The notes beneath the pieces were generated by a model. It saw nothing but the letters and a program-made list of their open reading frames with translations, ran no database searches and was not told the DNA's origin. From Actinomycetes bacterium (GTDB lineage: Bacteria > Actinomycetota > Actinomycetes > Mycobacteriales > Micromonosporaceae), in contig JAJYSW010000194.1 in NCBI GenBank assembly GCA_021793335.1, forward strand, positions 1 to 6,386: a stretch of DNA of 6,386 nt. The letters run 5' to 3'. The translations under genes were made by a program, and so were the position numbers. Below are positions 1 to 5,120 of this stretch, one piece after another; the first letter of the stretch is position 1; the number at the start of each line of letters is the position of its first letter.

Positions 1-196
1 GTGTACGGATTGAGCGGGCCTCGACGGGATCCGGTTTTCATCGGCGTGCCTGGAACGGCTGTCCTTTTGCGCCGGTTCCCCCCGAATGCCCAGTGCGTTC
101 ACTCGGTTTCGTCGCGGCAAGGAGCCTCCGTCCCGCCGCCCCCGACCGGCCCCGGGCGCCAATGATGGTTAGAGTTGCCGGCGAGGAGGTGAGCCG
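1..196. other. 5' segment with no supported gene
   Basis: No convincing coding region is visible. One + frame is open from base 1 to a TGA near 163 and another ends at a TGA at 11-13. The second could be the last codons of a gene upstream of the window. An imperfect hairpin (GGAACGGC at 52-59 against GCCGGTTCC at 71-79, one bulged G, loop containing TTTT) would suit a terminator for such a gene. A TAGAGT hexamer at 170-175 fits a -10 box for the next gene, but no good -35 is seen. On the minus strand a short frame starts at ATG 41 and leaves the window without a clear ribosome binding site. All of this is weak. Confidence 0.4.
184..189 (+). promoter_or_regulatory. Shine-Dalgarno for the PH-like membrane protein
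   Basis: AGGAGG lies 7 bases before GTG 197 and decides this start over other possible starts in the frame. Confidence 0.8.
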
Positions 197-790
197 GTGC
201 GCAGAAGCTCGGAATGGACCGTTATCGAACGCAGTTCCCCGACTCGCCGGATCTCCTCACTGTTCCTCTACGCCGCCGTGTGCGCCGTCGTGGTGGGCGC
301 GCTCGCCTGGCTCGTGCGCACCGAGCCGGCCACGCTCGACTCCGGCGAGGCGAACCCGGTGAGTGCCCTGCCGGGTTTCCTCACCGTCATGGCCTCGTTG
401 GGAGCGGTCTTCTTCCTCATGCCGCTCATTCGGCCGCCGCAGCTGCACGTCAACCACTTCGGGCTGCGTGTACGCCCTGGATATGGGAAGACCCTGCTCA
501 TTCCCTGGAGCAACGTCGAGGAACTGGCCGCCATCACCGTCGGCACCGGCAAGAGGGGCCACTCGTATCTGCTGCTGGCCGCCGACGTGTACCTCGGCCG
601 CGGCGGCTCCGACCGGCCGGGCTTCACCGACCGCTCGGTGCTGCGTGAGGCCACTCGTGCCACCGAGGGTCTTGTGGCGGGGTTCGATCTGGCCGTCCGC
701 TGTGCCGATTTCGAGCCCGACGCGCAGCGGCTCCTCGCCAGTCTGGCCTCCTTCGCCCCCGGCCATGTCCAGGTCGTCGACCGCCTCTGA
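197..790 (+). CDS. Small membrane protein with PH-like cytoplasmic domain
   Basis: The 197-residue product of unknown function starts at GTG 197, chosen because a strong Shine-Dalgarno (GAGGAGGT, 183-190) lies just upstream. A basic N-terminus (residues 1-19) precedes a hydrophobic helix at about 20-40. A polar loop and a second helix at about 57-79 follow. Residues 82-190 look like a bacterial PH-type domain: the 'HVNHFGLRVR' strand followed by 'LIPWSNVEEL' is the usual pattern of a beta strand with a tryptophan in a 'I-P-W-x-x-V' motif. The inferred topology is two membrane passes with both ends in the cytoplasm. Such proteins are common in actinobacteria and mostly uncharacterised, and no catalytic residues are evident. 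The gene is convergent with the nuclease-family gene and shares a hairpin with it. The reading frame is secure; the PH assignment rests on pattern recognition. Confidence 0.85.
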   Translation: MRRSSEWTVIERSSPTRRISSLFLYAAVCAVVVGALAWLVRTEPATLDSGEANPVSALPGFLTVMASLGAVFFLMPLIRPPQLHVNHFGLRVRPGYGKTLLIPWSNVEELAAITVGTGKRGHSYLLLAADVYLGRGGSDRPGFTDRSVLREATRATEGLVAGFDLAVRCADFEPDAQRLLASLASFAPGHVQVVDRL

Positions 791-797
791 GACGGCG

Positions 798-827
798 CGA
801 CCGGTCCGGCCGAGGCCGAACCGGTCG
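798..827. terminator. Hairpin between convergent genes
   Basis: CGACCGGT (798-805) and ACCGGTCG (820-827) form a perfect 8-bp stem. Inside it, CGGC (807-810) can pair with GCCG (815-818), leaving a four-base loop after a single C/A mismatch. The hairpin sits between the stop of the + gene (790) and the stop of the - gene (856), so it can end transcription from both sides. There is no clear T-run, which is common for actinobacterial terminators. Confidence 0.7.
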
Positions 828-855
828 TGAGCCGAACCCTGGAGGCCGGAGGTGT

Positions 856-1131
856 TCAGACCTCGAACAGTTCCTCGATGCGCTTCACCGAGGCGGCGCT
901 CACCGCCCAGTGCGCGAGCACGTCCAGGTTGGTGCAGCTCATGATGCGCTCGCGATCGGCCTCGGCGTACTCGATGCCCCGTGAATCGAGCAGCATGAGC
1001 ACCGTCTCGGCACGGCCTCTGAGCCGGCCTTCTTCACGGCCTTCTTCACGGCCTTCTTCACGGCCCTCGGCAAGGCCCTCGGCTTTGAAATCGTCGCGCA
1101 GCCTGGAGGCGTACGGGTAGGTCATGGTCAT
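856..1131 (-). CDS. Possible internal gene: C-terminal domain of the Rpn-like protein (91 aa)
   Basis: Inside the Rpn-like gene, in the same frame, the ATG of Met215 (1129-1131) is preceded by AAGAGG (minus strand 1143-1138). A 6-base spacer separates them, which makes it a much better ribosome binding site than the one at the main start. Translation from here would give 91 residues: the EGRE repeat plus the helical C-terminal tail, without the nuclease core. Established knowledge: in E. coli, Rpn genes make a short C-terminal protein (RpnS) from an internal start, which blocks the full-length nuclease. By analogy this could be an intragenic antitoxin. It could also be a chance AG-rich stretch; only the sequence context supports it. 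Confidence 0.4.
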   Translation of the reverse strand: MTMTYPYASRLRDDFKAEGLAEGREEGREEGREEGRLRGRAETVLMLLDSRGIEYAEADRERIMSCTNLDVLAHWAVSAASVKRIEELFEV

Positions 1132-1773
1132 GATTATCCTCTTCCACGTCGTGTAGGCGCAACCGTCGCCGAGACCCACGGAGGTGAACTCGGCGAAGAA
1201 GCGCGCGGTGGTCTCGTCCAATCCGCTCAACGCGATGGCGAGCGGATGCAGCGCCTTTTCGATGTCGGGATCGAGCCGGTGCGTCAGGACCGCGAACACG
1301 GCGAGCACGATGTCCTCGGCCGCGGTCTCGGGATCGGTGATGAACGGCGTATTTCCCGGCCCCAGCACGAGCGGCAGCACCCTGAGTGAGGGCTTCCGCT
1401 TCGGCCCCAGGGTGATCGGCCGCCTCGCCCATTCGGCGGTCGCCTCGCAGGGGGTGACCACCAGCAGGCTCGCCGGCAGCTCGTACTTGTTCTCCAGGTA
1501 GGCGATGTAGTACGCCCAGCTGCGGAGTTTCTTCTTCGAGATCGTGGTCTGCGGCTCGATGACGATGATCTCGGCGCCTTCGCCAGTCTCCACCTTGAGC
1601 ACCGTGTCGGCGTAACGCGCCAGCGGCTTGATCTCGGTGAGGTCGCTGTTGAGCACGGAGACGCCGTGCACTTCGGGAAAGTCCTCCTTGAGGATCCGGC
1701 TCATGGTCTTGGAGAACAGGCCCGGTTCCTCACGGAATATGTGGTGCAGTGCTTCATGGGGGATATTCGCCAT
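856..1773 (-). CDS. PD-(D/E)XK / Rpn-like nuclease-family protein
   Basis: This 305-residue protein resembles the Rpn/YhgA-like 'transposase' nucleases of the PD-(D/E)XK superfamily. Residues 5-35 form the typical 'HEALHHIF..EPGLF' start. The candidate active site is D56 in 'ARYADTVL' plus E73-x-Q75 in 'IVIEPQ', matching the D...ExQ variant. A hydrophobic core strand ('ASLLVVTP', 101-108) and 'EWARRPI' follow. Residues 233-250 are an 'EGRE' tandem repeat, probably helical, and 257-305 form a conserved-looking helical tail. E. coli Rpn proteins are DNA endonucleases linked to recombination and phage defence. Whether this actinobacterial relative cleaves DNA is not known. No classical Shine-Dalgarno precedes ATG 1773, but a -10-like box 6 bases upstream suggests leaderless expression. 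It stands alone, separated by about 100 bp from its - strand neighbour. The frame is certain; the family call is good. Confidence 0.85.
   Translation of the reverse strand: MANIPHEALHHIFREEPGLFSKTMSRILKEDFPEVHGVSVLNSDLTEIKPLARYADTVLKVETGEGAEIIVIEPQTTISKKKLRSWAYYIAYLENKYELPASLLVVTPCEATAEWARRPITLGPKRKPSLRVLPLVLGPGNTPFITDPETAAEDIVLAVFAVLTHRLDPDIEKALHPLAIALSGLDETTARFFAEFTSVGLGDGCAYTTWKRIIMTMTYPYASRLRDDFKAEGLAEGREEGREEGREEGRLRGRAETVLMLLDSRGIEYAEADRERIMSCTNLDVLAHWAVSAASVKRIEELFEV
1026..1085. repeat. 12-bp in-frame tandem repeat (EGRE units)
   Basis: Three perfect copies of GGCCTTCTTCAC lie head to tail at 1026-1037, 1038-1049 and 1050-1061. Two diverged copies follow (GGCCCTCGGCAA at 1062-1073 and GGCCCTCGGCTT at 1074-1085). 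On the minus strand each unit is four codons, giving the EGRE/EGLA repeats of the Rpn-like protein. Because the unit is a multiple of three, gain or loss of copies keeps the frame. The gradient from perfect to diverged copies suggests recent duplication at one end. Confidence 0.9.
1138..1143 (-). promoter_or_regulatory. Internal Shine-Dalgarno in the Rpn-like gene
   Basis: On the minus strand AAGAGG is followed by ATAATC and then ATG (1131-1129). Pairing to the anti-Shine-Dalgarno uses GAGG with a 6-base spacer. It supports, but does not prove, internal initiation at Met215. Confidence 0.4.
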
Positions 1774-1779
1774 GACGGG

Positions 1780-1785
1780 AAGATA
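1780..1785 (-). promoter_or_regulatory. Candidate -10 box, leaderless promoter of the Rpn-like gene
   Basis: TATCTT on the minus strand fits the TAnnnT actinobacterial -10 pattern. It ends 6 bases before ATG 1773, so transcription would begin at or next to the start codon. The missing Shine-Dalgarno at this start agrees with a leaderless mRNA. No recognisable -35 box is seen 16-18 bases upstream. Confidence 0.4.
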
Positions 1786-1877
1786 ACGGCATGGGCATGA
1801 GCCCTCGTGTATTTCCTCGGCGTGCCGGTGCGTGTCGCGCTCTGGCTGTAACTGACGTCACGGTGTGTCTTCGGCTG

Positions 1878-2675
1878 CTATGTGGCGCGGTGCGAATCGA
1901 ACTTGTGGCCGGTGCCGAGCGGGGCCGAGACCATGGCCTCGTACTCGGCCTCGTCGAGGAGGCCGCGTTTGCGCAGCCGCTTCAGTATTCGCTCGCGTTT
2001 GCCGAGCAGGAGCTCGATGCCGTGCTCGTCGAGGCCCGACAGGAGCTCCTCCAGCTTCGCGTAGTTCGGGAGGCGCACCGTCGGGAAATCCTTGGTGGCG
2101 TCTCTGAGCCGGCCTTTCGAGAGCAGGGCGATCGTCGCCGTGACGAGCCCGGCGAGGGCCATCGTCAGCCATATCGACGCCGTGGCCCCGCTGAAGAGAT
2201 CGACCCAGCCGTTCGAGGTGAGGCCCAGCAGTGTGAGCGCGCCGCAGACGACGGCGCCGCCCATCGCGAAGAAGGCGAGCGAATCGCGCCTGCGGCCGTT
2301 CGTCGTCGCCCATTCGCCGAGCAGGATCACCGGCCCGAGCGCCGCGATGGCGAAGGACCACGTCGCGATGGGGACGGCGAGGGCCCTGTCCAGGGCATCG
2401 GCCTCGCCGACGATCCGGCCCTGCCCGTCGGTGATGGGACCGCCGAAGACACCGAAACCGGCGACCGGAGCCAGCAGGATCGTCACCTTGGCGATGACGA
2501 GCACGACCTGCCACCAGGGGCGCCGGTGTTCCCGATCATCGCGGCGGATACGGCCGAGCGCCTCCAGGAGCCGCCGGTTCTCTTTGAAGACATAGAGATC
2601 GGCGTCGGCGAAACGAAGGTCCTTCGGCGGGACTTCCCGCGCCCATCGCTCGGGGCTGGCGATGTTCGTGGACAT
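1878..2675 (-). CDS. Four-helix membrane protein with SHOCT-like C-terminus
   Basis: The 265-residue protein is not recognised beyond its architecture. The chosen start is the ATG at 2675, because AAGGAG (2687-2682) lies 6 bases upstream. The ATG at 2681 directly abuts that site and is too close. An acidic/basic N-terminal cytoplasmic part (1-53) precedes four hydrophobic segments at about 54-79, 98-120, 132-152 and 158-185. The cytoplasmic tail ends in a charged helix pair (about 215-250: 'LKRLRKRGLLDEAEYEA'). This matches the pattern of SHOCT domains, short C-terminal helices that often mediate oligomerisation or binding in bacterial membrane proteins. No catalytic motif, signal peptidase site or transporter signature is seen. 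It lies downstream of purA on the same strand but is separated from it by a strong hairpin, so it is probably expressed independently. The frame is secure; the function is unknown. Confidence 0.82.
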   Translation of the reverse strand: MSTNIASPERWAREVPPKDLRFADADLYVFKENRRLLEALGRIRRDDREHRRPWWQVVLVIAKVTILLAPVAGFGVFGGPITDGQGRIVGEADALDRALAVPIATWSFAIAALGPVILLGEWATTNGRRRDSLAFFAMGGAVVCGALTLLGLTSNGWVDLFSGATASIWLTMALAGLVTATIALLSKGRLRDATKDFPTVRLPNYAKLEELLSGLDEHGIELLLGKRERILKRLRKRGLLDEAEYEAMVSAPLGTGHKFDSHRAT

Positions 2676-2681
2676 GATCAT

Positions 2682-2687
2682 CTCCTT
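2682..2687 (-). promoter_or_regulatory. Shine-Dalgarno deciding the start of the four-helix membrane protein
   Basis: AAGGAG on the minus strand lies 6 bases from ATG 2675 and touches ATG 2681. This favours the downstream ATG. A TAGTCT hexamer (2709-2704) upstream could be a -10 box, but no matching -35 is present. Confidence 0.75.
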
Positions 2688-2723
2688 GAGAAGAACTCGA
2701 AGAAGACTACGAACACGGTGCAA

Positions 2724-2755
2724 GACGCCCCGGGCCGGTGAGGCTCCGGGGCGTC
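2724..2755 (-). terminator. purA terminator hairpin
   Basis: GACGCCCCGG (2724-2733) and CCGGGGCGTC (2746-2755) make a perfect 10-bp GC-rich stem with a 12-base loop. It begins 16 bases past the purA stop codon, read on the minus strand, which is the expected place for an intrinsic terminator. Only a short TTG follows rather than a long U-tract, as is common in GC-rich actinobacteria. It would insulate the downstream membrane-protein gene from purA transcription. Confidence 0.8.
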
Positions 2756-2771
2756 GTCGCTCAGGCTCAGG

Positions 2772-4058
2772 TCAGACCAGCGGGTGCCGGATGACGTTCT
2801 CCTCGCGGCCCGGGCCGACGCCGATGACGCTGACCCTCGCCCCGCACAGCTCTTCGATCCGTTCGATATAGGACTGCGCGTTGGCCGGCAGCTCCTCGAA
2901 TTTGCGGCACTCGGAGACGTCCTCCCACCAGCCGTCGTGGTACTCGTAGACCGGCTTGGCGTGGTGGACGTCCGTCTGGGTCATGGGCATGTCCTCGACG
3001 ACCTCGCCGTCGATCTCGTAGCCCACGCAGATCGGTACCCGCTTGAGTTCGGAGAGCACGTCGAGCTTGGTGACGAACAGGTCCGTGATGCCGTTGACGC
3101 GTACCGCGTAGCGCCCCAGCACGGCGTCGAACCAGCCGCAGCGCCGCCGCCGTCCGGTGGTGACGCCGTACTCGCCGCCGCGTTTGAGCAGGAACTCGCC
3201 GTGCTCGTCGAACAGCTCGGTGGGGAACGGCCCGGACCCGACGCGGGTCGTGTACGCCTTGATGATGCCGATGGCGGTGGTGATCTTGTTCGGCGGGATG
3301 CCGGTGCCCACGCAGGCGCCGCCGGTGGTGGGGTTCGAGGACGTCACGAACGGGTAGGTGCCGTGGTCGACGTCGAGCATGGTGGCCTGCGCGCCTTCGA
3401 GCAGCACGTTCTTGCCCTCGTCGAGGGCCTTGTTGAGCAGCAGGCTCGTGTCGGCGATGTAGGGCTTGAGGCGTTCGGCGTAGCCCAGGTACTCCTCGGC
3501 CACGGCTGCCGGGTCGATCGCCTTGCGGTTGTAGACCTTCGCCAGGATCTGGTTCTTCTCGCGCAGGATCGCTTCGAGCTTCGCGGTGAGGATGCCCGGG
3601 TCGAGCAGGTCCTGGACGCGGATGCCCATGCGCGCGACCTTGTCCGCGTAGGTGGGGCCGATGCCGCGGCCGGTGGTGCCGATCCGTGAGGACCCCAGGT
3701 AGCGCTCGACGACGCGGTCGAGGGCGCGGTGGTGGGGCATGATCAGGTGCGCGTCCGCGGAGATCTTGAGGTTCGAGACGTCGACGTCCCCGGCGATGAG
3801 CTCGTCCAGCTCTGTGATGAGGAACTTGGGGTCCACCACGACGCCGCCGGCGATGACCGGGATGACTCCCGGCGTGAGAATACCGACGGGGACGAGATGG
3901 ATGGCGTATTTCGTGCCGTCCGGCGTCACGACGGTGTGGCCGGCGTTGTTGCCGCCCTGATAGCGCACGACATAGTCCATGTCCGCGCCGAGCAGGTCCG
4001 TGACCTTGCCCTTGCCTTCGTCGCCCCATTGCGTTCCGACGACCGCGATCGCTGGCAT
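2772..4058 (-). CDS. purA: Adenylosuccinate synthetase
   Basis: The 428-residue cytoplasmic enzyme joins IMP and aspartate using GTP to give adenylosuccinate, the first step from IMP to AMP. The whole length matches the family (about 425-430 residues). Visible motifs are 'GTQWGDEGKGK' (8-18), the P-loop-like phosphate site with catalytic D13, and 'GGNNAGHT' (35-42) with catalytic H41, in the same numbering as the E. coli enzyme. Further on are 'GTTGRGIGP' for IMP binding, 'EGAQATMLDVDHGTYPFVT', and 'VTTGRRRRCGWFD' with the arginine-rich substrate loop. The start is the ATG at 4058, preceded by GGGAGGGTGG. An in-frame GTG at 4166 would add 36 residues that do not belong to the family. The gene is divergent from a DAG-kinase-like gene and is followed by its own hairpin. 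Nothing looks broken. Certain. Confidence 0.98.
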   Translation of the reverse strand: MPAIAVVGTQWGDEGKGKVTDLLGADMDYVVRYQGGNNAGHTVVTPDGTKYAIHLVPVGILTPGVIPVIAGGVVVDPKFLITELDELIAGDVDVSNLKISADAHLIMPHHRALDRVVERYLGSSRIGTTGRGIGPTYADKVARMGIRVQDLLDPGILTAKLEAILREKNQILAKVYNRKAIDPAAVAEEYLGYAERLKPYIADTSLLLNKALDEGKNVLLEGAQATMLDVDHGTYPFVTSSNPTTGGACVGTGIPPNKITTAIGIIKAYTTRVGSGPFPTELFDEHGEFLLKRGGEYGVTTGRRRRCGWFDAVLGRYAVRVNGITDLFVTKLDVLSELKRVPICVGYEIDGEVVEDMPMTQTDVHHAKPVYEYHDGWWEDVSECRKFEELPANAQSYIERIEELCGARVSVIGVGPGREENVIRHPLV

Positions 4059-4089
4059 TTGCCCACCCTCCCGGGAACTCGGCACCCGA

Positions 4090-4100
4090 TTACCTGGTAA
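4090..4100. promoter_or_regulatory. Perfect short palindrome upstream of purA
   Basis: TTACC-T-GGTAA is a perfect 5+1+5 inverted repeat, 32 bases upstream of the purA start. It touches a TAnnnT hexamer (TAGGCT, minus strand 4105-4100) that could be the purA -10 box. A repressor bound here would cover the expected transcription start. No -35 match is seen and the palindrome is short, so chance is a real alternative. Confidence 0.3.
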
Positions 4101-4170
4101 GCCTACTGGCATGATCAGGTTCCGTGCCGCATCAGGGCTGAGCGCTATGAGTCGGACCTCCGTCACACAC

Positions 4171-4176
4171 TACGGT
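4171..4176 (+). promoter_or_regulatory. Candidate -10 box of the DAG-kinase-like gene
   Basis: TACGGT fits TAnnnT and ends 7 bases before GTG 4184, so the mRNA could be leaderless. There is no convincing Shine-Dalgarno before this GTG, which agrees. No good -35 is found. If this box is real it overlaps the alternative GTG at 4175, which would then lie upstream of the transcript and could not be used. Confidence 0.35.
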
Positions 4177-4183
4177 GGGGCCT

Positions 4184-5008
4184 GTGAACGTAGTCGTGCT
4201 GACGCTGGTCGAGGCGAATTGCTCGGACACCGGGCCGCGCACTCAGACGCTGCACCTGATCGATGAGCTGAAGCGGCTCGGCGCCGACGTGCGCACCATG
4301 GCGGCGTCGACCCGGGCCGAGATCGACCCGGTCATGGACGATCCCGAGGCCCGCATCGTGCTCGCCGCGGATACGGACGAGCAGGTCAATGCAGTGGTGG
4401 CGCGTATGGCGCGCCGCTTGGCGCCGGCGCCGAGTGAGCGGGGAGGCGATCTTCCCTCGGGCCGTACGATTCCTGATCTGCCGCCGTTGGCGCTGCTGCC
4501 GCTGGGTACGACGCCGGGGCTGGTCGAGCGGTTCGGTCTGCCGGTCAAGCCCGTCGAGGTCGCTCGGGCCGCGGTCGAGGGCACGGTGTTCCGCACCGAT
4601 GTGATGCGTCATGACGGTGGCGGCGTGTGTCTTGACGGGGTGCGTCTGGGCGGTGGCGACCGTCCCTGGCGCGGCGTGGTGAACCTGGACGATGCGGTGC
4701 TGGCCGATGGCAGCGAGCAGATTCTGGCGTGCGTGGTGGCGAATGCGGATGGTTATGCCGGGGCCGATGACATGGTGTTCGTCGAGCCGGATCCGGCCGA
4801 TGGGCGGATCGATGTCGCCGTGGCCGTGCCGGTGATGGTCGGCCGTTGGCGCAGGCGGGTTCGTATCGAGGTCCGCCGGGCCCGGGGTCGGGCCGTGGCC
4901 GTGCACCCGAACGACAGTGTGACGTTCATTTCGGATGGGCTGGTGGACGAGCTCGGGCGCAAGCGCACGTGGTGGGTGGAGCCGGGCGCGGCCGGTTGGA
5001 TGCGTTAG
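4184..5008 (+). CDS. Diacylglycerol-kinase-like protein with degenerate nucleotide site
   Basis: The 274-residue protein starts at GTG 4184; GTG 4175 would add three residues. Its layout follows the DAG-kinase/lipid-kinase fold shared with NAD kinases. Residues 1-60 hold an N-terminal strand 'NVVVLTLVEANCS' and a helix. 'VLAADTDEQVNAVV' (about 59-72) sits where active members have the GGDGT motif followed by 'xNxVV'. 'LLPLGTTPGLVERFGLP' (about 105-121) corresponds to the family's 'PxGTxNDxARxLGxP'. The second, all-beta domain ends in 'DSVTFISDGLVDE' and a 'VEPGA' turn, like the usual C-terminus. The glycines of GGDGT and the N-D of GTxND are replaced, so ATP-dependent kinase activity is doubtful. 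It may be a binding or regulatory relative, or a divergent family. There is no transmembrane segment. Third codon positions contain more T than in the GH42 gene, notably in the second half. The frame is secure; the family call is moderately sure. Confidence 0.75.
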   Translation: MNVVVLTLVEANCSDTGPRTQTLHLIDELKRLGADVRTMAASTRAEIDPVMDDPEARIVLAADTDEQVNAVVARMARRLAPAPSERGGDLPSGRTIPDLPPLALLPLGTTPGLVERFGLPVKPVEVARAAVEGTVFRTDVMRHDGGGVCLDGVRLGGGDRPWRGVVNLDDAVLADGSEQILACVVANADGYAGADDMVFVEPDPADGRIDVAVAVPVMVGRWRRRVRIEVRRARGRAVAVHPNDSVTFISDGLVDELGRKRTWWVEPGAAGWMR

Positions 5009-5051
5009 CGACGCTCTTTGTGCAGGGGTTCAAAAAAGCCGCTCACGAAGC

Positions 5052-5080
5052 TGGATATCGGTAACCGTTTGCCGTAGCCT
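5052..5080 (+). promoter_or_regulatory. Promoter of the GH42 beta-galactosidase gene
   Basis: A -35-like TGGATA (5052-5057, four of six bases matching TTGACA) is followed by a 17-base spacer and a -10-like TAGCCT (5075-5080). The expected transcription start is near 5087, leaving a leader of about 34 bases that carries the Shine-Dalgarno. This is the best-formed promoter in the window. Confidence 0.55.
5060..5073 (+). promoter_or_regulatory. Candidate LacI-family operator
   Basis: GGTAACCGTTTGCC fits GNAANCGNTTNC, the core of the general LacI/GalR-family operator (AAnCGnTT with flanking G and C, central CG). Its two halves match at five of seven paired positions. It lies wholly inside the spacer between the -35 and -10 boxes, where bound repressor would exclude RNA polymerase. 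A sugar-responsive LacI-type repressor is inferred; its gene is not in the window. Confidence 0.55.
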
Positions 5081-5105
5081 GGGGGCGCACCGACCCTCTC
5101 ACAGC

Positions 5106-5112
5106 GAAGGAG
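5106..5112 (+). promoter_or_regulatory. Shine-Dalgarno of the GH42 gene
   Basis: GAAGGAG lies 8 bases before ATG 5121 and fixes the start, which also matches the family's N-terminus. Confidence 0.85.
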
Positions 5113-5120
5113 CCCCCGAC

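Noticed and set aside
1..41. Minus-strand start (ATG 41) running off the left edge
   Set aside because: Only 13 codons are visible and there is no Shine-Dalgarno or -10 box; it cannot be supported.
93..362. Plus-strand frame of 89 codons at the left end
   Set aside because: Proline/arginine/serine-rich, overlaps the better-supported gene starting at 197, and lacks a ribosome binding site.
827..1120. Plus-strand frame with SRPS repeats
   Set aside because: The repeat is the reverse complement of the EGRE-coding units in the Rpn-like gene; no Shine-Dalgarno and no independent support.
1793..1804. GGGC-ATGA-GCCC hairpin as a terminator
   Set aside because: The stem is only 4 bp, too short to be a convincing terminator.
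1853..1860. TGACGTCA palindrome between the two minus-strand genes
   Set aside because: It is only 8 bp, does not extend, and is not near a recognisable promoter element.
1791..2741. Open frame of 316 codons on the plus strand
   Set aside because: It is antisense to the four-helix membrane protein, has no Shine-Dalgarno, and is R/E/D-rich shadow sequence. The minus-strand frame has a good start site and hydrophobic helices.
2784..3689. Plus-strand frame of 301 codons across purA
   Set aside because: Antisense shadow of purA with valine/aspartate-rich low-complexity composition.
2767..4029. Minus-strand frame of 420 codons overlapping purA in another frame
   Set aside because: Arginine/histidine-rich shadow of purA; purA is certain.
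3736..4120. 13-bp direct repeat GGCATGATCAGGT at 3736-3748 and 4108-4120
   Set aside because: One copy is purA coding sequence. A match of this length is not surprising by chance in 6.4 kb, and there is no further similarity around it.
4059..4166. 36-residue N-terminal extension of purA from GTG 4166
   Set aside because: The family begins at the MPAIAVVG methionine, which has its own Shine-Dalgarno. The extension would also cross the likely promoter.
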